A stretch of DNA of 64,000 nucleotides from an uncultured Persicobacter sp. (GTDB lineage Bacteria > Bacteroidota > Bacteroidia > Cytophagales > Cyclobacteriaceae). A program made the position numbers and the translations under genes. The DNA is taken from NCBI GenBank assembly GCA_947498325.1, contig CANMKE010000005.1, forward strand, positions 186,001 through 250,000. Direction: 5' to 3'. Below are positions 19,499 to 29,259 of this stretch, one piece after another (the first letter of the stretch is position 1; each line of letters starts with the position of its first letter). Under the pieces are notes generated by a model. It ran no database searches, had not been told where the DNA came from, and saw only the letters and a program-made list of their open reading frames with translations.

Positions 19499-19692
19499 TC
19501 TGTATAAAGGCTATAAATTATTGTTAAATGCGAACTAAAATACAAATTATCAAAATTTCTGAAGAGAAAGAAAATATCTCGAAAGAACCGTCAATTTGTT
19601 CCTCTATAAACGTTTTAAGGGGCGCTTAGTTGAAAGTCGCCTATAGATTCTCATTAATCATTGATTAAATTATCGATAGAATAATTTCCGAT

Positions 19693-19723
19693 TGTCCAAA
19701 ATTACCCCCTATTTTATACTTGG
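19693..19723 (+). promoter_or_regulatory. Promoter of DUF2911 gene
   Basis: TTG at 19693-19695, a 20-base spacer and TATACTTG at 19716-19723 (7 of 8 positions fit or are free in TAnnTTTG). This predicts a start of transcription near 19730 and supports the ATG at 19795 over an in-frame alternative at 19720. Confidence 0.5.
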
Positions 19724-19794
19724 CCAAGACATCTGGAGGCGATGACCTGCCGATGCTTGGCCTGACATCATTCTACAATAAACAACAACCTAAA

Positions 19795-20640
19795 ATGAAA
19801 AAGATTTTTTTCAGTATTTTTCTGAGCGTAATGGCCGTTGCTGCCAACGCACAAATCACAACACCACAACCTTCTCCTGCTGCTGAGCTGCACCAAACTA
19901 TTGGACTTTCTAAAGCGGTTGTGGAATATTCACGCCCGAGCATGAAAGGCCGTCAGGTTTTTGGTGGGTTGGTTCCTTTTGGTGAACTATGGCGCTTGGG
20001 AGCAAACGCTTCAACAAAAATCACCTTCGATCAGGATGTTCAGTTGGCGGGTAAAGCAGTAGCCAAAGGGAAATACGCACTATATGCAATTCCTCAAAAA
20101 GACAAATGGACGATCGTTGTTCACAAAAATCTTACGCACTGGGGTACAGGTTATGGAAAAAACCGCTATGATCAAGCTGAAGATTTAGTGCGTTTTGATG
20201 TTCCTACACAGGAAACAAAAACAACCTGGGAATCTTTCACTATTGAGTTCAACAACTTTAAGCCAACAGGTGCTACTTTGGATATCCTTTGGGAAAACAC
20301 GATGGTAAGCATTCCTGTAACTGTTGAAACAGATAAAGCTGTTGAGGCTTCTATCGCTAAAGCATTCGACCCAAAATCCAAAGCGAATGATTACTTCTCG
20401 GCAGCAAGATATTACTTCGAAACGGAGAAGGATTTGTCAAAAGCTGAAAACTGGATCAACGAAGCCGTAAAATTACGTACTGATGCTTATTGGTATTTCA
20501 ATCTTCAGGCTAAAATTTTGGCGAAGAATGGCAAAAACAAAGAAGCTAAAAAAGCGGCAAAAACATCGCTTCAGCTGGCACAAAATGCTGGAAATTCAGA
20601 CTATGTAAAAATGAACGAAGCCTTGATCAAAACGCTATAA
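19795..20640 (+). CDS. DUF2911 domain protein, exported
   Basis: A 281-residue protein. The start at 19795 gives a clear signal peptide (MKKIFFSIFL to ANAQ). The DUF2911 domain covers about residues 25-180 (VVEYSRPSMKGRQVFGGLVPFGELWRLG cut into its typical VEYSRPSMKGR and WRLGANASTKITF parts, then KGKYALYAIP). The C-terminal 90 residues are helical and TPR-like. Function is unknown; the family is abundant in Bacteroidota. Confidence 0.88.
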   Translation: MKKIFFSIFLSVMAVAANAQITTPQPSPAAELHQTIGLSKAVVEYSRPSMKGRQVFGGLVPFGELWRLGANASTKITFDQDVQLAGKAVAKGKYALYAIPQKDKWTIVVHKNLTHWGTGYGKNRYDQAEDLVRFDVPTQETKTTWESFTIEFNNFKPTGATLDILWENTMVSIPVTVETDKAVEASIAKAFDPKSKANDYFSAARYYFETEKDLSKAENWINEAVKLRTDAYWYFNLQAKILAKNGKNKEAKKAAKTSLQLAQNAGNSDYVKMNEALIKTL

Positions 20641-20684
20641 TCAGCGATTGACCAACCCGGTATTTAAAAAATACACTTCCATAA

Positions 20685-20715
20685 AAAAAGGGAATCCGTA
20701 CTTGGGTTCCCTTTT
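20685..20715. terminator. Bidirectional terminator
   Basis: Stem AAAAAGGGAA(T)CC/GG(T)TCCCTTTT lies between the converging DUF2911 and AraC genes and can serve both. Confidence 0.85.
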
Positions 20716-20753
20716 GTTGTTTCAATGCAATATTTCTTGTCTTTCGCATATTT

Positions 20754-21647
20754 CTAAGCCTCCATCAATGCTTCTACGCCTTGTCGAAATTCCACAGGCC
20801 AAGCACCAGTTTTCTTCTTGAAAAACTTACTAAAATGCGCTGGATCGGCAAAGCCCAATTCAAAAGCGATATCCTTGATTGAACTGTTAGAACTTACCAG
20901 CAATCGCTTGGCTTGCAATAACAATCGGTGATGAATAATTTGCAAGGCCGATTTATTCGCCACCCGCTTGCAGGCACGGTTCAATTGTTTTTCGTGCATT
21001 TGCAGATGTTCGGTATAATCGCCCACCAAATGCCACTGTTTGTATTGCGCGTCAAGCAATTCAAGGAAAGAACGGTATCGACATACATAAGCATCTTCCG
21101 CTTTTAGTCGCCAGCTGTTTTTGTTGGTCTCCTTTCGGTAGGCAAAAATCATCAGCTGTTCTACCATCCTGACGATCATATTGTCGTGATACGGTTCACG
21201 GCAAAATAATTCGACTTCAGTAGACAAATTGGCCAGCATATTATTCAGATAGTTGAATTCATTACTATCGAGAGAATAATTACTTTCAACGCTCCAGTCA
21301 TTGAAAAAAGAACGGTATTCTTCGGGCAGGTTACACAAAGAAAACAGAACTTCATCAAAATTAAGAATGAAGCCATTGACTTTGGCATTTTCTGCAATTT
21401 CGAAATTGTAATGATTATCAGGGCCTAATAGAAAGAGTAAAGGTCCTTGGGTGCTGACTTCTTGCAGATCAACGGTAATTGAACCCGATACATCTTGCAA
21501 TAATACAACAAAGTAGCCTCCATGATCTGACAAATGCTGATCGTTGAAAGCCTTATTTGTTAATGCATGTATCGGGATGAAGTTCAGGAAATCACATGGG
21601 TTGAAGGCCACGGATTCGAAATCATGAACGGTTTCCATCTTCGACAT
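20754..21647 (-). CDS. AraC family transcriptional regulator
   Basis: A 297-residue regulator. The N-terminal about 180 residues form a cupin-like sensing domain; the C-terminal 100 carry the double helix-turn-helix, with IKDIAFELGFADPAHFSKFFKKKTG as the second, best-conserved motif (given here as its IKDIAFELGF and SKFFKKKTG ends). The ligand is unknown. An inverted repeat about 60 bases upstream could be its own operator. Met1 or Met4 may be the start. Confidence 0.93.
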   Translation of the reverse strand: MSKMETVHDFESVAFNPCDFLNFIPIHALTNKAFNDQHLSDHGGYFVVLLQDVSGSITVDLQEVSTQGPLLFLLGPDNHYNFEIAENAKVNGFILNFDEVLFSLCNLPEEYRSFFNDWSVESNYSLDSNEFNYLNNMLANLSTEVELFCREPYHDNMIVRMVEQLMIFAYRKETNKNSWRLKAEDAYVCRYRSFLELLDAQYKQWHLVGDYTEHLQMHEKQLNRACKRVANKSALQIIHHRLLLQAKRLLVSSNSSIKDIAFELGFADPAHFSKFFKKKTGAWPVEFRQGVEALMEA

Positions 21648-21709
21648 AATTAAGAGGTGTGATTGTTGAGTAGTAGGTTAAATTTACATTAAGATACAAA
21701 AACGTCTGA

Positions 21710-21733
21710 TTTTTACCATCATATAGGTAAAAA
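21710..21733. promoter_or_regulatory. Inverted repeat upstream of araC-type gene
   Basis: TTTTTACC-(8)-GGTAAAAA is a perfect 8+8 inverted repeat, 62 bases upstream of the regulator's start. It lacks the T-run expected of a terminator for the upstream MBL gene, so an operator is more likely. Confidence 0.35.
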
Positions 21734-21913
21734 GAAGAAATTTATAAAATAATTACAATACCCTATCTTCCTCAAAAACAACCAATTAAACCACCCTGAA
21801 TAACCTCAAATTCAGAATAAAAAATTCCTCAAGTCTAATTTAGCCATATTTTATTTGATTAAATCATAACAAAAGGCACGATTTCCGTCATATTTCTTGT
21901 ACATAATTGACAA

Positions 21914-22654
21914 TCAACTCAACCAGATTGTCAAGCCATCTTCTGTACATTGCAAGCCGCTATTCAGCATATATGCCCTCGTTTCCTGATCAAGGTGGTG
22001 GAAGTAAGTTTCCGATTTCCCAAGACGGTCAAGGTGCTCTTTCACTGCTTCAAAAGAAACATGCCCACCCTTTCCATTATTTAAAAAATTACATTCAATG
22101 ATTTTTAAATCACAACCATCAGACCAATCAAGAACGGCATCCGTCCACTGTAAATCACCAGAATAAAACACTTTAAATTGTGGGTGATCAATTCGGTAAG
22201 CGTAAGCATTAATCGCTTCTGAATGCTTTACCTCAAAACTGTCCACTGCAAAATCAGCCGTAGAAATCCTCTCCCCGCCCAAAGTTTTAAATTGAAGATT
22301 CAGCCTTTCCAAATGTCTTTCTGAAGCAGGGTACAATACCTCCATCAGCGCGAATAATTGCGTTTTTAACTGCGCAGGGCCAATCAAACACAAGGGTTGA
22401 TCTGCCTCATCACTGAAAGCCCGATCGAGCAAAAGAAAAGGTAATCCCCCAAAATGGTCGCCATGAAGATGCGAAATAATGATCGTCCGAAGGTTGGACA
22501 ATTTGACTTTCCGCTGCTTCATCTGTAACAGTGTGGTGGCACCACATTCAAGCAGTGTCAGCCCCGACTCCGTCTCCATTAAAAAGGCAGAATGAGCCAT
22601 ACCTCCCGCATGGAAGGCATTGCCACTACCCAGCACCAATAAACGCCCAGCCAT
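21914..22654 (-). CDS. MBL-fold metallo-hydrolase (RNase Z-like)
   Basis: Zinc-dependent hydrolase of 246 residues with the SHLHGDHFGG motif (HxHxDH) at about 61-70, a YSGDL metal-ligand motif near 167 and a C-terminal HHLD. The fold resembles ribonuclease Z/phosphonate-type MBL proteins but is short for RNase Z, lacking an evident exosite arm. Its ATG shares one base with the stop of the rhodanese gene (TAATG), so the two are translationally coupled. The partner hints at sulfur or thiol-ester chemistry, but this is inference. Confidence 0.88.
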   Translation of the reverse strand: MAGRLLVLGSGNAFHAGGMAHSAFLMETESGLTLLECGATTLLQMKQRKVKLSNLRTIIISHLHGDHFGGLPFLLLDRAFSDEADQPLCLIGPAQLKTQLFALMEVLYPASERHLERLNLQFKTLGGERISTADFAVDSFEVKHSEAINAYAYRIDHPQFKVFYSGDLQWTDAVLDWSDGCDLKIIECNFLNNGKGGHVSFEAVKEHLDRLGKSETYFHHLDQETRAYMLNSGLQCTEDGLTIWLS

Positions 22655-22971
22655 TAGTTGGACAATTTAATCGACAATCGTTGCCAGTTACCACCATTAA
22701 CAACCGTCTCGACCCCCGCACTCTCCAACATCGACTGTGCCGTCTTGGCGCGCTTTCCACTTTGGCAATAAACCACTATAGCTTTGTTCTTGCTTTTCAG
22801 TTTCTTAAGCTGAGAATCCAAAATATCCAACGGAATATTCATCGCCCCTTTCACATGCCCTTTTCTATACTCCTCTGCGGTGCGTACATCCAAAAATATC
22901 GCGCCTTCTTCTTTCAGTTCCTTAACATCTGGCCCTTTAGAACCAAACAATCCTTTTAAAAATCCAAACAT
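22654..22971 (-). CDS. Rhodanese-like domain protein
   Basis: Single-domain sulfurtransferase of 105 residues. The predicted catalytic loop is YCQSGKRAKTA with the active-site Cys near residue 69, and the N-terminal part has FLDVRTAEEYRKGHVKGAMNIP, the typical CH2A-like pattern. It probably moves sulfane sulfur in the cytoplasm. It is the first gene of a two-gene unit with the MBL hydrolase. Confidence 0.93.
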   Translation of the reverse strand: MFGFLKGLFGSKGPDVKELKEEGAIFLDVRTAEEYRKGHVKGAMNIPLDILDSQLKKLKSKNKAIVVYCQSGKRAKTAQSMLESAGVETVVNGGNWQRLSIKLSN

Positions 22972-23103
22972 GATCGTAATATTTATTTTTATCTAAAGGT
23001 AGTAGAAATCTCGCAGTCAAACATCAAAAACAAGCCAAAAAGGATCATTTTAGCAGGAAATTACCTAAATTACCCATAGTCCTTAACCTTTAAATTATTA
23101 TCC

Positions 23104-23808
23104 TTGTCGCCCCACACTTTTGACTCCTCGTTACAAAAATACCATCGTCAGCTGTTCATCGGAGATATCCATGGCTGCTTGAGAAGTATGCGCGCACTAT
23201 GGGACAAGCTGCAGGTTGGGCCGACGGACCTGGTGATTTTTCTTGGTGATTATATTGATAAAGGCCCCAACAGCGCCAAAGTCATTTACCAAATTCAAAA
23301 ATGGCAAAATGAAGGGCTGCATATTATTTGCATTCGCGGAAATCATGAAGAAATTTTGCTACAGTCTGAGGAACAAGGGCAAGAAGCTTTGGCCGCTTAT
23401 ACCAAAAGAATGAAGTCCACAGATTTGGTGAACAAAAAAGGGGAAATCATCACTTCCATAAAAAAATGGCTACAGGAGCTGCCCTATTTCGTCGCCTCTG
23501 AAAAATGGCTGGCGGCCCATGCAGGCTTCGATCTCCGATCGGTTTCAACGATGTTTCAGAATGAAATTGCCATGCTCACCATCCGAAATTTTGAGTATCA
23601 GCCCACCGTCGCGGGGAACCGCACCATCCTTCATGGCCACAACCCCATGCCGTTAACTGAAATCCAGCGGCGCATCGCGCAAAAAGAAAAGATTCTTGGC
23701 CTTGACAATGGCTGTGTATATAAAGACAGTGCGCACGATATGCAGCATCTGCTCTGTTACAGCTTCACGGAAGGGAAGTTAATTTTGCAGAAAAATATCG
23801 AGCATTAG
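23104..23808 (+). CDS. Calcineurin-like phosphoesterase, TTG start
   Basis: Bacterial PPP-family protein phosphatase or diadenosine-polyphosphatase-like enzyme of 234 residues. All metal-binding blocks are present: GDIHG (about 19-23), GDYIDKGPNS (about 46-55), RGNHE (about 78-82), a later AAHAGFD and HGHNPMP. The GDIHG block precedes the first in-frame ATG, and an in-frame stop lies at 23077-23079, so TTG at 23104 is the only plausible initiator. Substrate specificity cannot be told from the motifs. Confidence 0.88.
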   Translation: MSPHTFDSSLQKYHRQLFIGDIHGCLRSMRALWDKLQVGPTDLVIFLGDYIDKGPNSAKVIYQIQKWQNEGLHIICIRGNHEEILLQSEEQGQEALAAYTKRMKSTDLVNKKGEIITSIKKWLQELPYFVASEKWLAAHAGFDLRSVSTMFQNEIAMLTIRNFEYQPTVAGNRTILHGHNPMPLTEIQRRIAQKEKILGLDNGCVYKDSAHDMQHLLCYSFTEGKLILQKNIEH

Positions 23809-23906
23809 CTGAAAAATACCTCATATCGGTAAAATATCGCACTATTACGCCTAAATTTTGTTCGGATTAAAAAAATATTCTTGATATTTGCAGATTGAAC
23901 GCAAGG

Positions 23907-24644
23907 ATGGCAATGGAAGAAAAATTAACAAGAATAAATAAGTTTTTAAGTGAGGTAGGTTACTGTTCAAGAAGAGCAGCAGACAAACTTTTGGAACAAG
24001 GAAGAATCACGATTAATGGGAAAGTTCCTGAGCTGGGCACCAAAATCAGTGAAGCGGATGAAGTGCGTGTGGATGGCAAGGTGATCCATACCCCCAACGA
24101 AAAACCTGTTTATATTGCTTTTCACAAGCCTATTGGTATCGTTTGTACCACTGATACCCGCGTGGAAAAAGACAATATCATTGATTACATCAATTACCCG
24201 AAGCGAATTTTTCCTATTGGTCGATTGGACAAACCTTCAGAAGGACTGATCTTTTTAACTAATGACGGCGATATTGTCAATAAAATCCTTCGTGCAAGAA
24301 ATAATCACGAGAAGGAGTATATCGTAACGGTGGACAAACCCATTACCGATGATTTTATCCGCAGCATGAGTAATGGAATTCCTATTCTCGATACTGTAAC
24401 CAGAAAGTGTAAGGTTACAAAAATCACGAAATTCAAATTCAAAATTATTCTGACACAGGGCTTGAACCGACAAATCCGAAGAATGTGTGAATACCTTGAT
24501 TTCAATGTGATTAAACTGAAGCGGATCAGAATTATGAATATTGAGCTGGATATTCCTGTGGGCAAATGGCGTGATATTACCCCTGCTGAACTTCAGGAAA
24601 TTAACCGCTTGGTTTCTGACTCCTCCAAAACCCACGACAGCTAA
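23907..24644 (+). CDS. rluF: 23S rRNA pseudouridine synthase, RluF-like
   Basis: RNA-modifying enzyme of about 245 residues. An S4 RNA-binding domain at about 5-60 ([21 protein letters not shown] in its [10 protein letters not shown] and SRRAADKLL parts) precedes the catalytic domain, whose [10 protein letters not shown] motif near 107-116 holds the catalytic Asp. The lack of a longer linker and the [10 protein letters not shown] element fit RluF/RluB/RsuA-type synthases; RluF (U2604) is the best match. Starts at 23907 or 23913 are both possible; the latter has AAGGA just upstream. Confidence 0.88.
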   Translation: MAMEEKLTRINKFLSEVGYCSRRAADKLLEQGRITINGKVPELGTKISEADEVRVDGKVIHTPNEKPVYIAFHKPIGIVCTTDTRVEKDNIIDYINYPKRIFPIGRLDKPSEGLIFLTNDGDIVNKILRARNNHEKEYIVTVDKPITDDFIRSMSNGIPILDTVTRKCKVTKITKFKFKIILTQGLNRQIRRMCEYLDFNVIKLKRIRIMNIELDIPVGKWRDITPAELQEINRLVSDSSKTHDS

Positions 24645-25150
24645 AGGCGGCAGCACATTATCCTTTAGTTTTGTCTGAAATTTCACAGCCCACAGATTAA
24701 TGAGATCGGAAAGATTATACGGACTGAATATCCCATTGATCTGTCGGCCAAATAATTTAGATTATCTGATGCCCACCATCTACTTACCTTTTTAGCCATA
24801 AAAGCTTGAATGGTCTGAAAATTGATCGACATAGCACGACTCAAGGTAGCATTGATCAGCAGCTCTCCTCAGCCGTAGCCATTGATTGATGATAAATGAT
24901 TGCTGGAGTGATACAGGGTTCATCATTTTTAGGGTCCCTTATGAAGCCTGAAAATATGTATCCCCTTAAAAATTAGTCGGTTAATTTTTAAGCAACACAT
25001 CAAAAAGCTTGATTTTCTGTTGATTTTAAAAACAAGTATTTCGATTGACATTAAATTGATATTAAATATAACCTATTACACTTATTGTTAATTGGATTAA
25101 TTAAAAATAAGTACCTACTTTGTGGTGTAAATCATATACTAAGTCACGCC
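24645..25150. other. Intergenic region upstream of siderophore receptor
   Basis: A 506-base gap with no convincing gene. Its last 70 bases are very AT-rich and hold a possible promoter. I could not identify an iron-box with confidence. Confidence 0.5.
25092..25122 (+). promoter_or_regulatory. Possible promoter of siderophore receptor operon
   Basis: TTG at 25092-25094, a 21-base spacer and TACTTTG at 25116-25122, one base short of TAnnTTTG. It lies 29 bases before the ATG. Confidence 0.35.
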
Positions 25151-27466
25151 ATGAAAAAAATCTTTACTGTATTTTTACTTTTATTAAGCATACACGCGTT
25201 TGCGCAAAGCAGCATCAGCGGAAAGGTGACCAATGAGGCCAATCAGCCTTTACCATTTGTAAACGTAGCGATAAAAAACAGTTCGGTGGGTACCATAACC
25301 GACGAGACAGGTTTTTTTAAATTACCGCCGACAAACTCCACATCAGGAATTTTACTTATCAGTTGCATGGGCTATGAATCTCAGGCCATTTCCCTACAGC
25401 AACTGCCGCAGAAAGAACAATTGCATATTACACTCATTGAGCGTGCCACGAAATTACAGCAGGTCGAAATTATTGGTAGAAAATCCGAAAGCTATAAAGG
25501 CGACTATACTTTTACCGCCACCAAAACTGGTATGCCTCTGAAAGATGTACCGCAATCGGTAGCTACCGTAACCAAAGAATTAATGCTTGACCAACAGGCC
25601 ACAAAACTTGGCGAAGTGGTGCAGAATGTGAGTGGTGTATCCCAGTTTACGGCGTATAATGATTTAACCATTCGTGGTTTTCGTTCTAAACAATCCCACC
25701 TTGTAAATGGCCTTCGGACGGCTTTCAGCTTTTGGGCGCAACCGAATGTAAATATTTATGAGAAAGTTGAGGTCATTAAAGGTCCTGCCTCTGCCATGTT
25801 TGCCAACACCCGACCAGGTGGAACGGTAAACTTCACCACAAAAAAACCGCTGCAAGTCGAGCGTAAACAGGCAAGCTTTGGCGTTGGAAGTTTTAACACC
25901 GTCAATACCAATATCGATTTCACGGGACCAATAGATAAAAACGACAAGTTTTTCTACCGCCTCAATGCTGGTTATCAAAGTTCCGACGGATTCCGAGACA
26001 TGCAGGAGTCGAAATCGTTTTACATCGCTCCTTCGTTTTCTTTCATTCCTACCGAAAACTCCCGTTTCAACGTCGATATCGTTTATCAAAATGATGATCA
26101 AAGATTAGATCGTGGTCAAGCGGTTCCTGATCAGTCCACAGACCTGTCTGTTACCTCAAGGACAAATTCCACAGCGAAAACCAATGATTTTATGAACCTG
26201 GCCAATTTTTATATGACCATGTCCTATAATCAAAAAATCAGTTCTTGGCTCTCCTTCAATACTTCCTACATCAAATTTAACATGAATGGCGGACTTGGCG
26301 AGCACCGAACCAACCGAAAATTCATCAGCGATCAGGAATTGGAAATGCGATACGTTCACCGCGATGAACTTGAAAACGCCGACAATATTTCTTCCTATTT
26401 TGTGGCAGAAGCAAACACAGGGGCGATCAAACATACTATTTTGGCAGGTCTGGATTACAGCCTAAAAACTTATGATAAAAGTGAATGGGTGGCTATTGGT
26501 GAAAAAGACGGCGTAGATAATTACAAATTCTTTGCCCCCGACAACGGCTTTGCTGATATTGATGCCTACAACAGAAGCGTGGAAATTGCCCGAAATGGAA
26601 GTGCCTACACTCAAAATCACACCATTGGCTATTATATTCAGGATCAGATTCAGTATAACAAATTGCAGCTGCTTTTAGGCCTGCGCAAGGAGTTTTATAC
26701 AGATACCCGACTTGAAAACGGTCAGGAACAGGATAAAAATCAAACCGCTTTACTTCCCCGAATCGGGCTTGTATTCGCCCTTACCCCTCAAATAAACTTT
26801 TATGGAACCTACACCGAAGGCTTCGAACCTCAGGATTACAAATTAAACACCGAGCAAAACGGTGGGCCATTTGATCCTTTGAAGTCCGCCATGTTTGAGG
26901 TGGGCACCAAAGGCGAATTCTATGACGGAAAACTCTCCGCCACAATTGCGGCTTATCAGATTAATGTGGATAATGTATTGGTGAAAGATCCTTACGATCC
27001 TGATAAATTGGAACAGCGTGGTGGCGAAACATCCAAAGGTGTTGAATTCGACCTGTCTGGCCAACTGACGAAAAATTTTAACCTGACGGCAAACTATGCT
27101 TACAATCATGCAAGCATTACCGCCTCTGACGATCCTTCGGAAATCGGTCGACAAAAAGAAAATGCCCCTTACAATCAGGGTGGTTTCTGGCTGAAATATC
27201 AGGTGGTTTCAGGAAAAGCCAAAGGACTCGGTTTTGGCTTTGGTGGCCACTACGTTGGCGACCGACTTACCAATGTGGAAGGACTGACCTTCGAAAACTA
27301 TACCCTGTTTGATGCTGGCATATATTATCAGCTTGATAAGATGCGCGTTTCTGCTAACCTGAAAAATATCTTCGATCAAGAATATTACATCGGTGGCTAT
27401 GGTTATGACAGATTGTTCCCTGGGAGACCACGAAACTTCATGGTCAATCTATCATTCAAAATCTAA
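25151..27466 (+). CDS. TonB-dependent siderophore receptor
   Basis: Outer-membrane receptor of 771 residues. The ATG at 25151 gives a signal peptide ending HAFAQ. Domains in order: CarboxypepD_reg-like sandwich (about 21-95), plug (about 130-235) with the siderophore-receptor signature PLKDVPQSVATV and IRGFRSKQ, and a 22-strand barrel ending FMVNLSFKI. The plug pattern is that of FhuA/FoxA-like receptors rather than SusC. The PepSY protein begins 8 bases downstream, indicating a two-gene ferric-siderophore uptake unit. The actual siderophore is unknown. Confidence 0.93.
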   Translation: MKKIFTVFLLLLSIHAFAQSSISGKVTNEANQPLPFVNVAIKNSSVGTITDETGFFKLPPTNSTSGILLISCMGYESQAISLQQLPQKEQLHITLIERATKLQQVEIIGRKSESYKGDYTFTATKTGMPLKDVPQSVATVTKELMLDQQATKLGEVVQNVSGVSQFTAYNDLTIRGFRSKQSHLVNGLRTAFSFWAQPNVNIYEKVEVIKGPASAMFANTRPGGTVNFTTKKPLQVERKQASFGVGSFNTVNTNIDFTGPIDKNDKFFYRLNAGYQSSDGFRDMQESKSFYIAPSFSFIPTENSRFNVDIVYQNDDQRLDRGQAVPDQSTDLSVTSRTNSTAKTNDFMNLANFYMTMSYNQKISSWLSFNTSYIKFNMNGGLGEHRTNRKFISDQELEMRYVHRDELENADNISSYFVAEANTGAIKHTILAGLDYSLKTYDKSEWVAIGEKDGVDNYKFFAPDNGFADIDAYNRSVEIARNGSAYTQNHTIGYYIQDQIQYNKLQLLLGLRKEFYTDTRLENGQEQDKNQTALLPRIGLVFALTPQINFYGTYTEGFEPQDYKLNTEQNGGPFDPLKSAMFEVGTKGEFYDGKLSATIAAYQINVDNVLVKDPYDPDKLEQRGGETSKGVEFDLSGQLTKNFNLTANYAYNHASITASDDPSEIGRQKENAPYNQGGFWLKYQVVSGKAKGLGFGFGGHYVGDRLTNVEGLTFENYTLFDAGIYYQLDKMRVSANLKNIFDQEYYIGGYGYDRLFPGRPRNFMVNLSFKI

Positions 27467-27474
27467 ACTGGAGC

Positions 27475-28740
27475 ATGAAGAAAATTTGGGCATGGCACAG
27501 TTGGCTGGGACTGTATAGTGGGTTGGTGATCATTATCCTAAGTATTACGGGAAGTTTGGCCATTTTCAAAAATGAAATTGATCAAACGTTGAATCCTGCA
27601 CTCTATCAGGTAAAACCCACAGCAGTAGATCAATTGCCGCAAGCTCAAATTCAAGCAATAGTTCAGCGTTTTGAAAACGTTACGAATTACGCTGTAAACA
27701 TTAGCCGTGACCCGAAAAGGTCATGGCTTTTGAGTTTATATCAGAAAAATAAACACACTGGACAAAAAGACTGCACGGAAATATTTATCGATCCGTATTC
27801 AGGTAAGGTTTTAGGGCAAAGAGACCGATACAAGACGTTTTCTTATACTTTACGAACATTACACATTCGACTGTTTAATCAGTGGTATGGCAGACAGCTG
27901 GTCGGTCTTGCAGGAATATGCCTTTTAATTTCGACCATTTTAGGGGTCATTATCTATAGCCCCTTCATGAAAAAACAGAAATTTGGGCAGTTTAAACGCA
28001 AGAAAAAAAGGTACAATGACTGGCATAAGTACCTGGGAATTATCGCCTTATTCTTCAACTTCATGATGGCTGTTACAGGTGCCTATCTTGGCTTTCAGCC
28101 GTGGATAAAACAGCACATTTATCGTCCGCCTTCACCACAAAAAAGCATCATAGCAACCGCTAAAGTCAGCCTGCAGGACGAACGGAAAATACCGATTAAT
28201 TATGCAGATGTTAGCGCAAAAGCTTTTGGGATTTTTACTTCTGCTGATGAGCTACGGATTCAATACGCAAAGGCAGGAAATGGAAACCTTGAGGTCGCGG
28301 TAAATATGGAGGGGGCCTGTTATGATCCTTTCTGTAATTGGCTTCTGTTGGACAAAGCCGATTTAAAGGTTCTCGATAAATTTGATATTAAAACAGCAAC
28401 TGCGGCAGCAAAATGGTATTACCTTCCCGAAGGTTTACATTTTGGTCAGTTTGGGGGAGTATTACTGAAAGTAATTTACAGCATTTTTGGCTTAATTACG
28501 GGCTTCCTGTCAATTTCAGGCTATATTATCTATCTTAAAAGAGCCAAAAAGAAACGGCTGAAGAAAGGTAAAAAAATCGTTTGGGGAACATTTATTGGCT
28601 TACTAATGATCCTGACACTGCTGTTTTTCATCAGTCAAAAAATAGCCGTAAGCCGCCTGTTACTATGGAGCAGCCCAATGGGTTGGGCCGCTTTAATAAT
28701 CATGATTTTGTTGGTGTATCGCCAGAACAGCCGAAAATAA
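27475..28740 (+). CDS. PepSY-associated TM helix protein (siderophore-iron reductase-like)
   Basis: Inner-membrane protein of 421 residues beginning WAWHSWLGLYSGLVIIILSITGSLA in split form: a WHSWLGLYSG helix start and the SITGSLAIF PepSY_TM signature. Further helices lie near 140-160, 190-210, 320-345 and two at the C-terminus, with periplasmic PepSY domains between. Conserved His residues (HSW; WHKYLG; LHFGQFGG) are positioned like haem ligands. Homologues next to TonB receptors reduce ferric siderophores (e.g. FoxB-like). Operonic with the receptor. Confidence 0.88.
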   Translation: MKKIWAWHSWLGLYSGLVIIILSITGSLAIFKNEIDQTLNPALYQVKPTAVDQLPQAQIQAIVQRFENVTNYAVNISRDPKRSWLLSLYQKNKHTGQKDCTEIFIDPYSGKVLGQRDRYKTFSYTLRTLHIRLFNQWYGRQLVGLAGICLLISTILGVIIYSPFMKKQKFGQFKRKKKRYNDWHKYLGIIALFFNFMMAVTGAYLGFQPWIKQHIYRPPSPQKSIIATAKVSLQDERKIPINYADVSAKAFGIFTSADELRIQYAKAGNGNLEVAVNMEGACYDPFCNWLLLDKADLKVLDKFDIKTATAAAKWYYLPEGLHFGQFGGVLLKVIYSIFGLITGFLSISGYIIYLKRAKKKRLKKGKKIVWGTFIGLLMILTLLFFISQKIAVSRLLLWSSPMGWAALIIMILLVYRQNSRK

Positions 28741-28775
28741 AAACCTGTTTTTCAGCCCATGATAACACCTGTAAA

Positions 28776-29156
28776 TTAGTTGGTTTCTTCTTTTGAAGTG
28801 GCCTTCAAGCCATCAAAAATCCGTTTGGCTGCCATACTCCAAATGCGCTTGTTGTATGATTTAGAATTCTCGAAATAGGTGGCGTATTCTTTATGGCTCA
28901 TCTGCCCCATGACCATCCCCAATACTGAAAATTTGATCGAAAATTCTTTTAGCAATAGCGTGTCAATTTGTTGTTTGAGTTTGGAATCCTCAACACGTTC
29001 CAAATCGAAATGAACCGATCCGAAATACTCACGGACCAATATCAGCAAATGATCATTTAGCGCTTTAAGGATAGGCCGAAGGGTTTCATTCTGAAATGAT
29101 AGTTTAACTTTATCTGATGGTAAAATTCCTTTAATCTCAGGACGTATATGTAACAT
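28776..29156 (-). CDS. Hypothetical protein
   Basis: A 126-residue soluble, mostly helical protein not recognised from any family. Charged residues are spread evenly and there is no signal peptide or membrane segment. It lies downstream of the carbonic anhydrase but a terminator separates them, and it converges on the PepSY gene with a gap of 35 bases. Coding is supported by length, normal composition and a sensible ATG. Confidence 0.65.
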   Translation of the reverse strand: MLHIRPEIKGILPSDKVKLSFQNETLRPILKALNDHLLILVREYFGSVHFDLERVEDSKLKQQIDTLLLKEFSIKFSVLGMVMGQMSHKEYATYFENSKSYNKRIWSMAAKRIFDGLKATSKEETN

Positions 29157-29205
29157 TGAATTAAGCTTTAATTTATAACTTAACTACATGTACGAAAAAA
29201 AGTAA

Positions 29206-29237
29206 AAATGCTTCAAAATTTGACCTTTGAAGCATTG
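29206..29237 (-). terminator. Terminator after carbonic anhydrase
   Basis: Stem AATGCTTCAAA/TTTGAAGCATT, followed on the minus strand by T-rich sequence, about 23 bases beyond the carbonic anhydrase stop. Confidence 0.75.
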
Positions 29238-29259
29238 ATTTTTTATAAAAAGTCCGATT

